Assembly: GCA_037975125.1 (NCBI GenBank)
Contig: CM075854.1
Coordinates: forward strand, 63,607,571 to 63,671,570
Source of the DNA: Latrodectus hesperus
Lineage: Eukaryota > Arthropoda > Arachnida > Araneae > Theridiidae
DNA: 64,000 nt
Direction of reading: 5' to 3'
Shown here: in pieces, positions 23,893 through 37,862 of the stretch
How positions within the stretch are numbered: position 1 is the stretch's first letter
Layout of the letters: each line of letters begins with the position of its first letter
Program-made: the position numbers and the translations under genes
Notes under the pieces: generated by a model
Seen by the model: the letters and a program-made list of their open reading frames with translations, nothing else
The model's database searches: none
Told to the model about the DNA's origin: nothing

Positions 23893-25611
23893 CTAACATC
23901 CTCCAGTGAAGATCAGCTGCAACAACAGCCTTCAAGTGAAAGCACATGGCCTAGGCGATGTAGTGAAGGGGATATTTTTTTGCGTTGCAAACCCCGCCAA
24001 TCGGCTCCGCCTGTAGCACCTAAACAGAGGAGGGTTAGTTTGGAGCAGACACCCCTTCCCCCAGTCCCCGAACGGCGGTCCACCCCACTCAGCAGCGTAC
24101 TCGAGAACTCTGGCGGAGGCTCGGAGAATAGAATCTCTTCTAAATTTGCCCCATTCACAGCCAGTGGCGTCACGCGCGGTGGTGAAGAAAAAGCAACTGA
24201 CTCTATCTTTAGCTCGAGTCACGTCTTCCCTGCTGCATCGAAGCAGGAGTCTTCGTCTACTTTAGATGACATTATCACTACCTTCGAGAAGATATGCGAC
24301 GAGTTTTCGTTGCCGGAGTCTAATCCGCCATTACCTGATAGGCGTTATTCCAGTCCTGATCGACCCTTGGAGCTCCGTGAAAGCGACGATGTGTTTGAGA
24401 AATCTGCCAGCCCTTCTTCAGTCCGGTCTCTTAAAAGTGACCATCGTAACATCGTCAAATCTAACTACCCCCGTGATTATGGAGTAACCCGCAAGAATTC
24501 CGCTGATCCCGCAATCTCTCGCAACTCTACTAAGCATGATCCTCAGCTGGTGTGCCAAACGTTTGCCAGTAGTTTCCAATACGGAAATCCTTTGAGGGTA
24601 CCGGATGATTCAGCGGATGAACCAGAACCTGTTATTTACCGATCAACGTTACAATTTTCACCTAAGTCACAAGGATCAAAAACTGTAACCGGTATTCTTC
24701 AAGTGTCATCACCAAAACGATCTTCTGGCGAAACTGGAAAGCTTAGCTCTCTCTCTTGTTCTGATGTTTTAACATCTAATGAAAGAAGCAACACAGCGGA
24801 TAGTAAAATAATAACCAAATGTAGTAGCGCGAGTGTGCTTCATAAAAAATCCTCCAATAAAGCGGTTGAATTTAAATCAGTTAGCTTTGAATACAATGCC
24901 TCGCCAGCTTCTTCGACAAAAGCAGCGAGTAGCCAACGCATCAGCTTGCAGTCTTCAGAACATTCAGATCGAACACATGATCCCGGACGGGAAACGCATA
25001 TTTTAAAACCTGACTCCAAAGATACAAGCATCCAATCAAAGTCTCTTATCGAGGCTGTCCCTAAACTTGAGGCTAGAATTAAAACAGAAGCAATCGCTAA
25101 CACAGGCAAACGAGTCGTAGCTTTGAAGCCAGATCTACCTAAAGTTCTGTCCTCTACAAACAGGGAATCTTTGAAGGTAAATGTTACAGACAACCGGAAT
25201 GATGTGAAACGTGATAGGAGCCCTTCAGAAGAGCTCGAGATAGTGAAAAATATTTTGGATAACTTAGATTTTAAGAAATACAGACGAAGATATTCTTTGG
25301 AAAGTGATCGAAGACCTCTAGAGATGGAAGAGAAGTCTCCTCGGTCACCTAGAAGTCAGAAAACTAACAGTGGAAAGTTTAAGGATCTTTTTGATCTTTT
25401 AAAGCCAAATTCGGATAGTTCTGGCTCGAATAAGAAATCTTTCGGCCTTTTTAGAAGTTCGTCTTTCACGAATGCAGAACTCTTGTCCGAGGATCGAACT
25501 TCGCCTGATTTTCTTACTGTAAATGAACCACAAACAGCACCCATACAAGATCCAGCGAAGAAGACAGCAACTTTACCACGAAGGAAATCGCCATCACGCC
25601 AAACAGTTAAG
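23893..25611 (+). CDS. ARHGEF17-like RhoGEF, exon 2 (residues 50-622)
   Basis: One long open exon of 573 codons, phase 0 at both ends (acceptor CTCTTTTCAG, donor GTAAGT). The product is Ser/Pro/Lys-rich and mostly disordered. Visible features are PxxP motifs (SAPPVAPKQRR near 86, PLPPVPERR near 103), a predicted helix near 175-190 (FEKICDEFSLPES), basic-Ser sites (RRRYSLES near 516, LFRSSSF near 568, TLPRRKS near 608) that suit AGC kinases or 14-3-3, and a helix-like FKDLFDLLKP near 545. This matches the long non-catalytic N-terminus typical of ARHGEF17/TEM4, where actin and regulatory partners bind. Sequence identity in this exon alone is too weak to name the gene; the name rests on exons 3 and 4. 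Confidence 0.8.
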
Positions 25612-28600
25612 GTAAGTGGAATAATGCTATATTTTCAATTATTTTAGGTACTCACCAAAGGAGTTATTCAAAATTTCACACACTATTACTAAAAACACAT
25701 TTTTTCTAATGCTTTATGTAAAAACTTACGATGTAAACTCTGTATTTATGTAAACAAAATTATCGGAAGTGAATGTCAGTCATTAAAATTGAAATTTTAA
25801 TTGATTTCATGTTTATTCGAAATATATATTAGTCTGAGAGTAGTAAGAATAAAATACCATTTAAGCGAGAATAAATCACTAAATTAGTCAAGTATTTTCA
25901 AATTTTTGTACCTAGTTAATATTTGCGAAAAAATTAATAAATAAATACGAAAATAAATAACTCTTTTCCATTTTTATTTTGTATCAATTAAGTGCTTTAA
26001 TTTGATAATCCTTCCATATCAAATAAATGATTCTCTACGAAGCGAATAATATTTCAAAATTTTGATATTTTTATAACACTACTTTTCATGATTGCTAAAT
26101 GGAAGATCATTCGTTTATATTTTATACTTTGAGCTTTGTAAAGTTTTTCAGCTCGAATTATATTAATTATTTTAAATTTAATTCACATTTAATTTTCTTC
26201 ATATTTTTAATCACAGTCTGTTGTTTTGAAAAATTATCTTTTTTGTAAAGTGGATATTACTATTTATTCAGAAAATTACTACAATCTTGGTTTCAATTGC
26301 TAAACTAATTGAAATTTATGCTTTTTATTTCACTCGAAATCAACAAATAATACCAGTCGTTTCTTCAAATGAAATTTAAATATTTATAAAATAAACATTT
26401 GGTTGTATGGAAAAAAAGCTTTCGAACAAGTTAGCAATTTTTTTAAATACATTTTACTATTTTTACCTGATATTATAAGATACAGATTTAATGATTGAAA
26501 GTTCCTTTTTGTCTATGGGATATTTGATACTTATATTGAAAATTACTTACATAATTTTTAAAAAAATCATTTAAACCGCACGACTACTACTCTATTAATA
26601 ATACAAAAAATGTATTGGATAAAAGCCCGATTTTTTATTTTGCAGCAGTCTTTTATTTTAAGAAAAGGGTTTACTTTAAAATTTTACATATCAACATTAT
26701 TTATTCTTAGAAACTTATGAAATGTTACATGTACTTTATTTAATTTTCTAAATCTAAGTAAATTGTTTGTAAGCATTGAATAAGAGGGTCTCCATTTGAT
26801 TTTTATATGAAATACTGTTTCTGTAAGAAAGGAACTGCATTGTGTTTTCTTTGCAATATACTATAGTTGTTTATTCCCAAAACCGAGAAAGGTTATTATC
26901 TATAACTAAACTATATTTAGCAGACATGCAAGTGCAGAAAAAATCACTTCCCCTTGCAGTTGCATATAATTAACTTCTACAACGAATGTTTTGTGATAGC
27001 CTTTAACTACAACCGTAGGGAGAAGGACAGATTTGCTGCCGCAAGGTTGTCATTATACTTAGGTTTTTGATGACGACATAGAGGTTTTGTTTTCTTTCCA
27101 ATCGGCAAGATACAGTTACGCAAAACTATCTGAACGGATTTCATTATTTGTAAAGGAATTAGAAAAGGAATTATGTATTTATCATTTTAGTGAGCAACGC
27201 TATATAACTGATTGAAGGTTGTTTGATGGGGGAAAAAATCTTTTTTTTCTAAAACATTTATGTAAATGAATGCAGAAAATATTAAAATGTTACTTCGCAA
27301 TTTATATTCCTCTTAAATCAAAAGATATAGTATTTTATTTCAGTCAATAAATCTTTCTTAGTATGCAAAAATAATTTAAACAAAAATATGAAGCATTAAT
27401 ATAAGCAACTCTTTAAAATCTTTTATTATTTTTAAAATCAGTAGAGGTTTTTTAATAAAATATGTTAAGTAAATGCATTTTTATTAATGCTGAATGAAAA
27501 TAGAAATATTATGCCCAATATATATGCTCTTTAATGTTTTTTTAAATTAAATACAGTCAACTACAAATTAAAAGCAGCCCATTTTATTGAACTGCAGATA
27601 TATTATTGTAAGGACCTTTACAATTTTAACAGATTTAATTCATATTTAATTAAAATACTTTTATACACTAAGAATGTATTTTTAGAAATAAAAAATCTGG
27701 ATTTAATAAAATAAAATATTAATTATATCATGTTTCTTTAAATATATACCATTTGAATTAATCAAACCTTTTTCTTGCTAAAGTATGTTCTTGTCATTAA
27801 GTATTCTAAATGTGTTCAATGCTCTTATAAAGTTCGATTAAAAAAAGGCAGTATTAATTCTTTTTTAAAACTTTGACACTATTTTTGACCGTGTGATTTT
27901 TGGTATTTCTTTTTTTTACCTTACAAATAAAAATGGTCTGAGAATTAACTTTTAAATTGCGAAGCATAAGCAAAATGATTTTTAAAATTTTTTCATATTC
28001 GGTGTGAAAGACTCTGTATATTTTCAACATTGGCTCATAAAAAAGAATATTTAATAAAAAGACAAGAAAAATTTATGAAATTGAATTTAAAATTGGATTA
28101 TGTAAAAATATCTCAAAACATTTTACTAACGTAATTTTTAAAAAAAAATATTTATACGGTATTAAATATATTTTGAAATTCTTATTTCACGTTATATGTG
28201 CAACTAAACTACATCATTTGTTTTGTTCCTGCGTGATAAATTTTGTATTTTAAATATTTATGTTTCGTTAAATTTATTTCAGTTAGATAATTACTAAGCT
28301 TTTTCAATAACATTATTTATTAGAACTCTGGAAAGGAATTATATTTCATGTGAATTTGTGATAAATAAGATAATTTTATGAAAAATGATAATTAACCTTC
28401 AGGTGAACTTTGTAAAATCAGCATATTAAGGTTTCTTATTATGAAGTTTAATTGACTTTAAACTTTATTTTTAATAACAATTATGAATTGAAACAAATAT
28501 TCTTAGAACTACTTACGATGATTTCTGTATAAAATTCTAAATCATAATTGAAACAGCTTTAACGTAAAGCTTGAAATGAAATGTTTTATTATTAAGGAAT

Positions 28601-31287
28601 TTATTTTTGTACGACAGTGCATATTTTTAATTATTGCTATGGAAAATTGTTTATACTTTAATAATGTAACGCTGATTATTAAGAAACATCTTAGTAATAA
28701 ATGGATTGCGTGTATTCTTAACTAGTGAATGTAACATAATGTAATTAATATGTTGAAGTATTATTTTTTTAAGTAATTTCGTCTGGAAATCTTGCACAGA
28801 AAACAGAAGCAATTGTTTCGAGTTATACTTTTGACTGAACAAGATAAATAAATAATACATGTTTATTTTTCTTTATGAATTCTAATTTCACTCATTTGTC
28901 AATGTAGTTATGATGTCTTGCTTATGTCCCGGAAAAGAAGCAATTATTTCCAGCATACTATTTCGAAGGAATGACATTAATGAATAATTTATAGCCATAT
29001 TTATTGTTTTTGTGAATTCGAATTTCACTTGTGCTGTTCAACAATGTGTTATAATATGAATAAAATATAAGATTACTTCGAATTATTTAGGTCATATATT
29101 TACTAAATATAAAAATCATAGTTGGAAAGAATTACAAAGGTATTTGTTTTCAATTATTTTTTCGTATTAATGTATCCTCACTAATATGCTATAGTTCTTC
29201 TTTTAGATGATATATTGTTTTTGTAATATGTTGATATTAAACACACATGAATATTGCTCTTACATAAAATTATATAAAATATTATTAATTTAGAATAACA
29301 TATATTAAGAAATATTTATATGACAAGTTATTAATTACCGTAATTAATTTATAAATATTGTCATATTATTTACATTGTTAATAGAAGTGTGGTTATTTTG
29401 AATGAAATAATCGATAGCTCCCCGTTTCACAAAATTATGAACTAAAACTTTGCGAAAGAATATCCTATCATTAGAATTGCGAAAGCTAAATTTTAGCTTT
29501 TTTTTTTCCTTTTAACTTTCGCAAAAGTTAGGCATCGATTTTCAACGTCTCAGTTAGTCACGAGTATATCTTAAAACTGCTGCTGTAATGCTTCAAATAA
29601 AGCGATTTTTAAAGAACCATTTTGAAGTTATGTATAGTTTTATGACTTTCGGTAATCTTTGTATTCCAAATTCGTACAAAGTTTTGTAGTTATATGTGAC
29701 ATATATATACACAACCAATAATATATTCTAAATTACTTGAATAATCTAGAAAGTCGATATATTTATGTGGAGGAGAAGTAAATGTTTTTGTGTCTGCGAG
29801 ACAGAACGACAGCGATTGATTGAAACTGACATTTTTAGAAAGTAAATTGTGATGTAAAAATTTTTTTGTCAAATATTAACATGATAATTAAGACTAAGTT
29901 TTTATGTGAAAATTAAAAGTACATTAAAACGTAATATAAATTACAATGATTTGTGATCATAACAGTAGTTTACGGTAAAAACTTTGAAAACTTTTTCTTT
30001 TTTAAAAAATATAATTTGTAAATCTCCTACTTAAAATGCATGTGATATTTGAAACATAACTAATTCAATTTATATATATGGCATATAGTTAAGAATATTG
30101 GTAGATACAGTCACAAATCTGTATTAAGTAAACTTTATACATATTTTTGTCATTCATAGTATATTTTTTAATGTGGAAGGTATACAAAAAGTATGAATTT
30201 ATACTTGCAAATAATTTTTTTATTCCTTGTCAAAAATATTTATAAGGTGTATGATTTTGTTAGTTTGAAAAACTCTTCACTAATAATATTAACGCTAATA
30301 CGTTTCTAAAAACATATAAATATTTAAAAATGATTCTTTTTTTTTCTTCTTTTATACTAGCCATATGAATATATTAATACAAAACAGAAAATAATACTAG
30401 TACAGGAAAGTGAATTAGAAGATAAACTTTCCTAACCGTGCATCTTGAATTAGATTACGAAGCTAGTAAATCAAATTTATATTCCAAAATAATTTCATAT
30501 AAGGAGGAATTCTTGAATTAACGATGCAGTCATTTTTTGTTATTACTTAAAATTACGTAAATATTCCTAGTTGTTGAATCAGTTAAACTTAAAGATTTTT
30601 TGCTTGAATTCGATATTTTGAATATGTTTATATAATTTTACCGGTAAGTTTCATATGTTTATTTTCGCGTAAAATACAATAAAACATGATTTTTATTACT
30701 ATTTAACATGCAGTAAGTCAAAGAATTTATAAAACTTCCGATTGAAAATGTCTGCCATCAATATTAATGAGTGAACTTGCATGTACAAATTACAGAGAGG
30801 GGCTTTATTTTTAATGAGTACAATTTAAAAATTTTACTCGAAAATTAATCTCATTTCAATATAGAATCTTTGATTAGCAGGGGTGTGAATTATTTTGTAT
30901 CCAAGAATACTCGCCCGACCTTTACTTCTGTCACGTGTTTTTTTTTTGTTCATACCTTAAAAATGACCACATGTCAACAGCATGGAACCAGTTTGAGAAA
31001 GAGATTAATTCATTTTTCTCAGTAGAGTATCTTTAAAGGATCGTCGTATGATACATTTTAAGCTCTTATAACTGAATTGAAATACTTCGTTTTCTGCTTT
31101 GTAATTCATGCATTTTTGTAAAATTAATTTTTGATGAGTTCTTTTCTGTCATTTAGTTTTCGATTCTTAAGTTATATCTGGAGGGATAGGAATCTTCTTT
31201 GAATCACACACTTAATTATTACAAAACAAAAATTAAATCTCTACAGGTGTTTTAAGAAATTCATATTTTTCATTAATCTGAGCTTAA

Positions 31288-31746
31288 ATACTTAGAAGTT
31301 TCAGGCGAACCTCTTTTTAATAGCTTATTTTATTATAAGGATTATTTTGAATAATTTATGTATAAAAGATAAAAGTAAAAAATATAACTCAATTTTCATA
31401 GATATATATTAATATTTTAAATAAAATTTTAGTAATTGCCTCCACTAAAAAATAATTATAAATAATCTCTTTTCAAATATATGTTGCATAAATTAAATAA
31501 TACTTAGAAGAATACTTAGAATACTTAGATAAATTAAATAAATACTAAGAAGTTTCAGGCGAACCTCTTTTTAATAGCTTATTTTATTATAAGGATTATT
31601 TTGAATAATTTGTGTATAAAAGATAAAAGTAAAAAATATAACTCAATTTTCATAGATATATATTAATATTTTAAATAAAATTTTAGTAATTGTCTCCACT
31701 AAAAAGTATTTATAAATAATCTCTTTTCAAATATGTTGCATAAATT
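31288..31746 (+). repeat. Direct duplication, period 254 bp
   Basis: About 205 bp from 31288 recurs from 31542 with few differences ('agtttcaggcgaacctc' in both). The spacer between copies consists of short repeats of 'aatacttag'. No gene is included. Confidence 0.9.
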
Positions 31747-32439
31747 TCGTAAATAGTGTACTCGGAAATTATTCAATTTACTCGGAAATTTATGGTGAAA
31801 TAACTGTACCGTTCAGTGAATATTAAGTAGTTAAATTAATTCCAGAAGGATACTAAGCAGTCTTCTTACTAAATTAATTCCATTTATTAATTTTAAGATC
31901 TCAGAATAGTTCGCTCTATGATTATTTTAAAAACTGTTTCCGAAAATTTTAAGGAAAGTGTAGAAAGCAATAACAAATGTTATCTGATTCGAATAAATGA
32001 AATACTTTTGAGATTTTATTTTATGTGACATTAAAATTTTTGAGGTATTTTTTTTGAAATGGAAGGTTCGCTTACAGCGAATCACAATAAGTCTAACTTT
32101 TTAAATTTCTTATCTTTTTCTGGATTTGTTGGGCTTATGGAATTAAAAAATCCCAGTTTTTCACAAAATATTTTAATTTTTTTAACTAAAATGTGTATAT
32201 TTTACTTATAAGGCTACTTTTTACTCAATAAATATTTTAATACCCTAATTTAATATTTTTTAAAAACAATACCTATATTTGAAAAGTCCATATTTTTCAA
32301 ATAAAGGAAACAAATGTAGAAGGTATTATTTTGGCATTAATTAAAAAAATTTTAATATTAAAAGGACCAACTGATAAAAAACAGCTGCAACAGCAAATTT
32401 TTTCACAAGTTCATTCTTATATTAGGCAATTTCACAAAT

Positions 32440-32900
32440 TATAGTTCCCCCATGGGGCTTAAGGATTAGAGTTCATCTGCCTGGCCACACACAAATCAAA
32501 GTTTTCCATCACAGTCGGTCGAGTGGAGCTGGTAATAAAATATTCCACAAGGGGTAGGGGGGTTGCCCTAATCTAATCACTGTCCATGGAAGATGTAGAT
32601 TGCGGTCACGACACGAGTGATCATTCAGTTTCGTAGAATAAAATGTTATCTTCTTTCACGTGTTATCAGCAGGCCTCATCCTCAGTAAGACTGCCATGGT
32701 TGGCTTATCTCTGACCTTTCGCGTTTCCTCTCTAATTCCGAGTTGTCAGAATGGAAGGGGAGCTCTTCAAATGCTGTTTTCCCTTCTTTTGCTCCATCAT
32801 CGCTCTTTTTATACACACTTATTCGCCTTGCTCCCGAGATCTCGGAAGAAATGGCTCCACGAAGGCTGCTCTGTTGAGAGCGAAGAGATGTAAAAGGGTG
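32440..32900. repeat. GC-richer block, probable old interspersed repeat
   Basis: The block stands out by base composition. The words near 32530-32560 ('ggtaataaaatattcc') resemble 'ggaaataaaataccatcc' near 40700, suggesting a shared SINE-like family. Two overlapping open frames (32660-33002) show no known domain. Confidence 0.3.
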
Positions 32901-33934
32901 AAGAAAAGACGATGTGTTTATATATTGTTTTTTATGTGCATTAACTTCCGAAATAAAAGAATTCCCGATTGTTTTTTATCACTTGTATCTTGGAGAAGAT
33001 AATGTCTAATAATTTTTTGTTTGTAATTTTTGACAAAAAAAATCGATAATATACTCTACTCATTAGATGTTAGAATTGATAACTTTTTAAAAGTATTGTT
33101 TGACATATATGTGCTTATAACATGGTCGCAATGGTTCAATTGATATAAATGTCGTTCTATTGATAGGAAGGTATTTCCAGAGTGGTATTAAATGGATCTG
33201 AGCACACTGTATTCATTACTGTGTGATAGAAAGATTCCCTTGGTGGTGATAAGGTGTAGTCATTATTTGACTACAGTTATAATTTAAAAGACACTATCTC
33301 TTCGGATGGATTTCAGATAATTAGTCTATTGATGGCATCAGGTTATGCAAATCTAGCAGGACATAATCTCGCTAATATAAAACTTCCAATTTTACGTTGT
33401 TTATAACATAAAAACAAAACTTTATTTTTATCATACATTACTTACTCATCTTAAAATTAATAAATTTTAATACTATTATTAACTTTTTATTAAACTAATG
33501 TGTTTATCAAACTATATTAACTTTTATGAGGAAATAATTAAACTTTTTTTTTATTTTAACATGAACAACATTAATGTTATTTCATAGCGACTGCTCTTTT
33601 ATATTTAGTTATTTTTATTTAATTTTCTATATAGAATTTTCTTAAATTCCAAAGTTAATTTTTGAATGTAATTTAAATGTAATGAGCTTCTTCATTTTGA
33701 TTATTAAAATGTGTTAAGAAGAAAAAATATCATTAATTTTTTGTTCACCTTTTTAATAAAATGTGCCAAATATTTTCGTTGGGTCACACATTTGATTATT
33801 TTAGCTTCAAATATTTTTTTCCCCAGTCAAACATAATATTCGTATACAAAGCATTTACATCCCTCTTAGAAAATGAATATATGTTATTATTTTGTGCAAT
33901 AAAAACTTTCAAATATTATATAATAAAAACTTTC

Positions 33935-33964
33935 AAATAATATCAACTCGCGTTGATATTATTT
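33935..33964. repeat. Perfect 13-bp hairpin, TCGC loop
   Basis: AAATAATATCAAC (33935-33947) and its exact complement (33952-33964) flank a 4-nt loop. Just upstream 'aaaaactttcaaat' is directly repeated, again suggesting a local replication slip. Confidence 0.85.
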
Positions 33965-34661
33965 CAATTTTTTTTGCAGTTTGTATTTAAATGTTTTCTA
34001 GATATTTTAAAAAATACTTTTAAGATAATGAAGTAATTTTCGGAATATAGAATTTTTTATTTAAATAATGGAATTAATTCAATTCATTTTATGCCCAAAT
34101 GTGCAGGAACTATAGGTAAAGAAGTTTTGTGAAAGAAAATTGCTAATCAATTTACTTATGTATATATAATATGTCTAATGACATTCTGTAGCTACATAAA
34201 CATTTATATATTTATTGCAAAATAATAAATGAAATAAATTTAATTTCTGTAATAATATTTTACATTTCAATGGTTCGAAATGCAAAGTAAAGTTTATAAG
34301 ATATTTTGAAACTAATTTAATTTGACGATGCTATTAAGAAACCTTAGGCAAATTATTTATTCAGTTACAAAATAATGTAAAAATTTGTCATTACTGCTGT
34401 TAATATAATATAGATTTTTCATACTTCGCAACTGCAATTAAGTGGTTATTCTAAAAGTAGAAAAACTGAAAAAAAAAATCTGACAAATAATGTGTGTCGT
34501 CAACATTTTTTAGTAGTTTATTATTAATGTAGAATATTTACCTTAAATATATATAACTAATTTAAACTAAAGTTTTCTGAATTAAAGCTATTAGTTAATA
34601 TGGACTCATGGAGAACATATATGGCAAATTGCTACTTTTTTTAAAAAAATACACGATAAAA

Positions 34662-35920
34662 CAAGAAATTTCTTGCTGTTTTTAATGAACCAAAAGAACA
34701 TGACCTACTGAATGTGTAACTTGTTGTTAGTCCTCGAAGTAATCACCATTGGCATCCAATACCATCGGCCAAAATGTCTCCAGTTGTGCAAACTCTTTGT
34801 GGTAAAACTCGGCTGTTTTGGACGCAAAGATGTCCATGAGTGGTTCGCTCAAGCCTACTTCATTGGTGAAGGATTTTCCACGAAGATGATTCTCGAGGAA
34901 GTCAAAGAGATGGTAATCTGATGGTGCTAGGTCAGGTGAGTAAGGTGATTAGCATAGTCTCGCAACCAAATTGCTGTATGCTATTCTTGGCCACCAGCGC
35001 GACATGCAGCCTCCAGTTATAGACAAAAAATAGTTCACCTTTGTGATTAACGAGTGCTGGTTCCTTCTAATGCAAGACCTGTTGCCTGTTGCGCACGTTC
35101 TAATTGCTGCGAGTACAAAATCTCAATGACCGCTTGGCCCGTTGGTAACAGCTCATAGTAAAGTTAATGGCAGCAGACGCAAAGCATATTTTTGCGTGGG
35201 TGCATAGTGGCTATTGTGCATTGCGTGACAGCATTCTGGGGGGACAACCAATGTTTGAAACGTTTGGGAATGTCATACAGAACCCACTTTTGGTCACAGG
35301 ACAGTATTCGATTGAATGTGGATGCGCTACGATGGCGAGAAAACAACGATAAACAAGTTGCCAGTTGTTGTTGCTTTTGGACTTCCAACAGCGTATTAGG
35401 AACCCACTTGTTCATCCTGTACGTCTTACGTAAATGGAGAGATGAAGTCCAACCGTTTCACCGGAAACGTTAATGGTCTTGATGCAAGTTCACCACACGT
35501 TGTTCTACTGTCTTCCTCAATTGCTACATGCAAGGCGTCGTCATCCAAGACCTTTGGTCGTCCACTGCGAGTTTTATCACAGAGGTACAAATCTCTCTAC
35601 TTGATTTGTGAAACCAATAAATAGCCGTACTTTCATTCACAGCACTATTCCCAAACGCTTGACGTATTCGGTGATTTGCTGCAGCAGCTGATAAACTCAT
35701 TTTGAAGTCATAAGGGAAACAAAACCGAACGAGCTTCTTCGACACTTTCATTTCTTTTCGCTACTGTACGAGTTACGATTGATGAATATGTACGGTGGAC
35801 CTGCTTTTATAACGACTGATTCTTACTCTTGACTGATCTGTGCCTCAACCACGTCACTCACTAATTTCCATACTTATTCTCACTTCGTTCAATGGCAACG
35901 CGAAAACGGCAAGAACTTCA
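34662..35920 (-). mobile_element. Decayed mariner-family transposon (about 1.26 kb)
   Basis: Length and coding content fit a full mariner (about 1.3 kb) in minus orientation. The ends carry imperfect inverted repeats: near 34665-34680 'GAAATTTCTTGCTGTTTTT' and, on the minus strand near 35918, 'GAAGTTCTTGCCGTTTTCG'. TA target duplications are not clear. It is unrelated in its ends to the MITE at 17.2 kb. Confidence 0.8.
34727..35751 (-). pseudogene. Mariner transposase pseudogene
   Basis: The minus strand carries the pieces of a mariner transposase in order. An N-terminal part starts at ATG 35751 with the SAVNESTAIYWFHK region (HTH end). A middle part at 35164-35415 has the first catalytic Asp in ILSCDQKW and then HPRKNMLCV. 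A C-terminal part has PDLAPSDYHLF (third catalytic Asp), ending LDANGDYFED at the stop 34727-34729. The total of 1,025 nt is not a multiple of three, and frameshifts and stops separate the pieces. The HDNARPH motif reads VYNWRLH, so the second catalytic Asp is lost. It cannot make active enzyme. Confidence 0.9.
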
Positions 35921-37036
35921 TTGTTTATATTGTACTAATAATTTTGAGTTAACATTTTTTATGTCTTGTTAATAATAGTTTTTATAATTAAATTCTTAAA
36001 ATTTTTATTGAAATAATGTTTACAATGAATAGAACATTAAATTGGTTAATGATAGAAATTTTGCTTAAATTTTCCAATATTTTAAGTAACTAAATGTTGT
36101 ACTTATGTAATTTTTTAGGAACCATTCGTATTGATTTAGTATATATTATTAATGGGAAGCATCAGAATGCACAAGGATTCGAATCATTTTGTTGCTTAAA
36201 ACATTTTTGATTATCTATTAGGAAGATGTAATCTACATTATGAACAACATGGTACAAAAAGTAATATTTTTGTCAAATGTATCGCACTGGAAAATAAAAA
36301 CTCAAGTAAAAAAAAACTGTATGACAGTATTTATTAAAATTATTTTATTCAATTAAGTTTTAACCTAAGAAGGATTTGCTCAATTGATTTGTACCAAGAG
36401 ATGGCCTGTTTTTGTCGCTAAATCTTAATTTATTGAGAACGAGATTTTTTCTATAAATACTACATGATGAAATGATTTTTGTTACTTTTCAATAATTTAG
36501 TAGAACCTTCTGAAGAGAAGTATCGTGATGAACACAAAGAATAGAAATATTTCCAGTTTTGATTAAGGAAAGCAAAATGTGACTTTCTGATTGGCTTTGT
36601 CAAGTAAAGTATTGTTAATCCGTTTTTTTAATAGCTTGAAATTATTTGTGCGACATGAAAAACTTATAGAAAGTTTTATTGAAGGAAGGTTATTATGTAA
36701 ATTGAATTTAAAAAATGATGCTTTATCTTTTCTTTAAATAATGATAATATGAGAAACTGAACGGAATTTTTGAATTCGTTGCTAATATAATTCAATGGAA
36801 TTCTTTGAAATGAAACATCTTCATGAATTTGAACTGCAACAATTTCGTTAGGTTCAATGTCTTTGCTTTATGTATAAAAATAAATATCATAATGTTACAA
36901 ATAATACAAAATGAGATTAAGGAAGTTAATACTGTGTTTTTATTACTTTACTTTGAAATATAGATCAATTAACAATAATTAAATAACTGTCAAATATATT
37001 AAAATTTATGCTAAATATTTTATTTACATCAGCTAC

Positions 37037-37094
37037 GATTGTGATGATCTGTCTTTTCTCTGAATATTAATATGAAGAAAAGAATTACTGAATC
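37037..37094 (+). ncRNA. Box C/D snoRNA-like gene, intronic copy A
   Basis: Perfect C box GTGATGA (37041-37047), guide TCTGTCTTTTCT (37048-37059), D' CTGA (37060-37063), C'-like TTAATATG, D CTGA (37088-37091). A short GAT/ATC stem closes it. C to D spans 51 nt. It lies in intron 2 on the coding strand, as expected for intron-processed snoRNAs. The guide before D' is identical to copies 35 kb away, though the flanks are unrelated by eye. Guide function is inferred. Confidence 0.5.
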
Positions 37095-37530
37095 ATTTAT
37101 AACTGTGTAGATGAAATGGATTTTTTTAAACTGTTAATCATTTTTTTTGTAGAATAACTTGAAATGTGTGCGTGAAAGGTCTGAATAAATAAAGTTTAGA
37201 TGGCTTATATTTCTTGAAACATTTATGATTGTGGAATTGTAAAAAGGGTCTTACAAATATCTGTCAGAATTGTTTTCCATTATATTTCATAAAATATTTC
37301 TGACTAAAGAATGTAATTTGGTTTGATAATACTAAGAAATAGCGAGTATTTTTAATAAACAAATTTTAAATTTACAATAAAATAAAAAATTATTTCATTG
37401 TAAAATACTGTTCCTTCAAAATTGAATTGAATGGTAAAAGAGTTTTAAAAATATTAATTAAACTTAATAAAAATTTATTCAAATAATATTTATTCAAGAG
37501 AAAAGTTTTCTTGTGTAAATGTACATAAAG

Positions 37531-37586
37531 AATAGTGATTTCTCTTTTCTTTGAATATGTAGATATGTCGATATGATTACTGATGG
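37531..37586 (+). pseudogene. Degenerate snoRNA-like copy
   Basis: D box CTGA (37580-37583) and the guide end CTCTTTTCT are kept. D' is TTGA (37551-37554). A C-like GTGATTT (37535-37541) has two mismatches and wrong spacing. Confidence 0.35.
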
Positions 37587-37862
37587 AATTTATTTCTTAA
37601 ATACTTTTTAATTAAAAAATGAAAAAAGCATATATTATGATAAGCATAGCACACGTATTAAAGATTTAAAGTATTGCTTATATTAAAATTGCCTAAGTAA
37701 AAAATAAGCTTGATAATCTTTGCAAAAATTATTTATTTCAATTTAGAAAAAAATTATTTCTATGAATATAAATTTATATAATTTATTTAAATTTAGAAAA
37801 TACTGATCTGAAAAGAAATTTACTATGATTTATAACGAAGAAAGCTTTTCTATGCAATTTTA

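Noticed and set aside
23913..25544. Minus-strand open frames opposite exon 2
   Set aside because: Shadows of the GC-richer coding exon; no splice signals or family resemblance.
35164..35624. Plus-strand open frames of 60-93 codons
   Set aside because: Antisense to the mariner transposase pseudogene.
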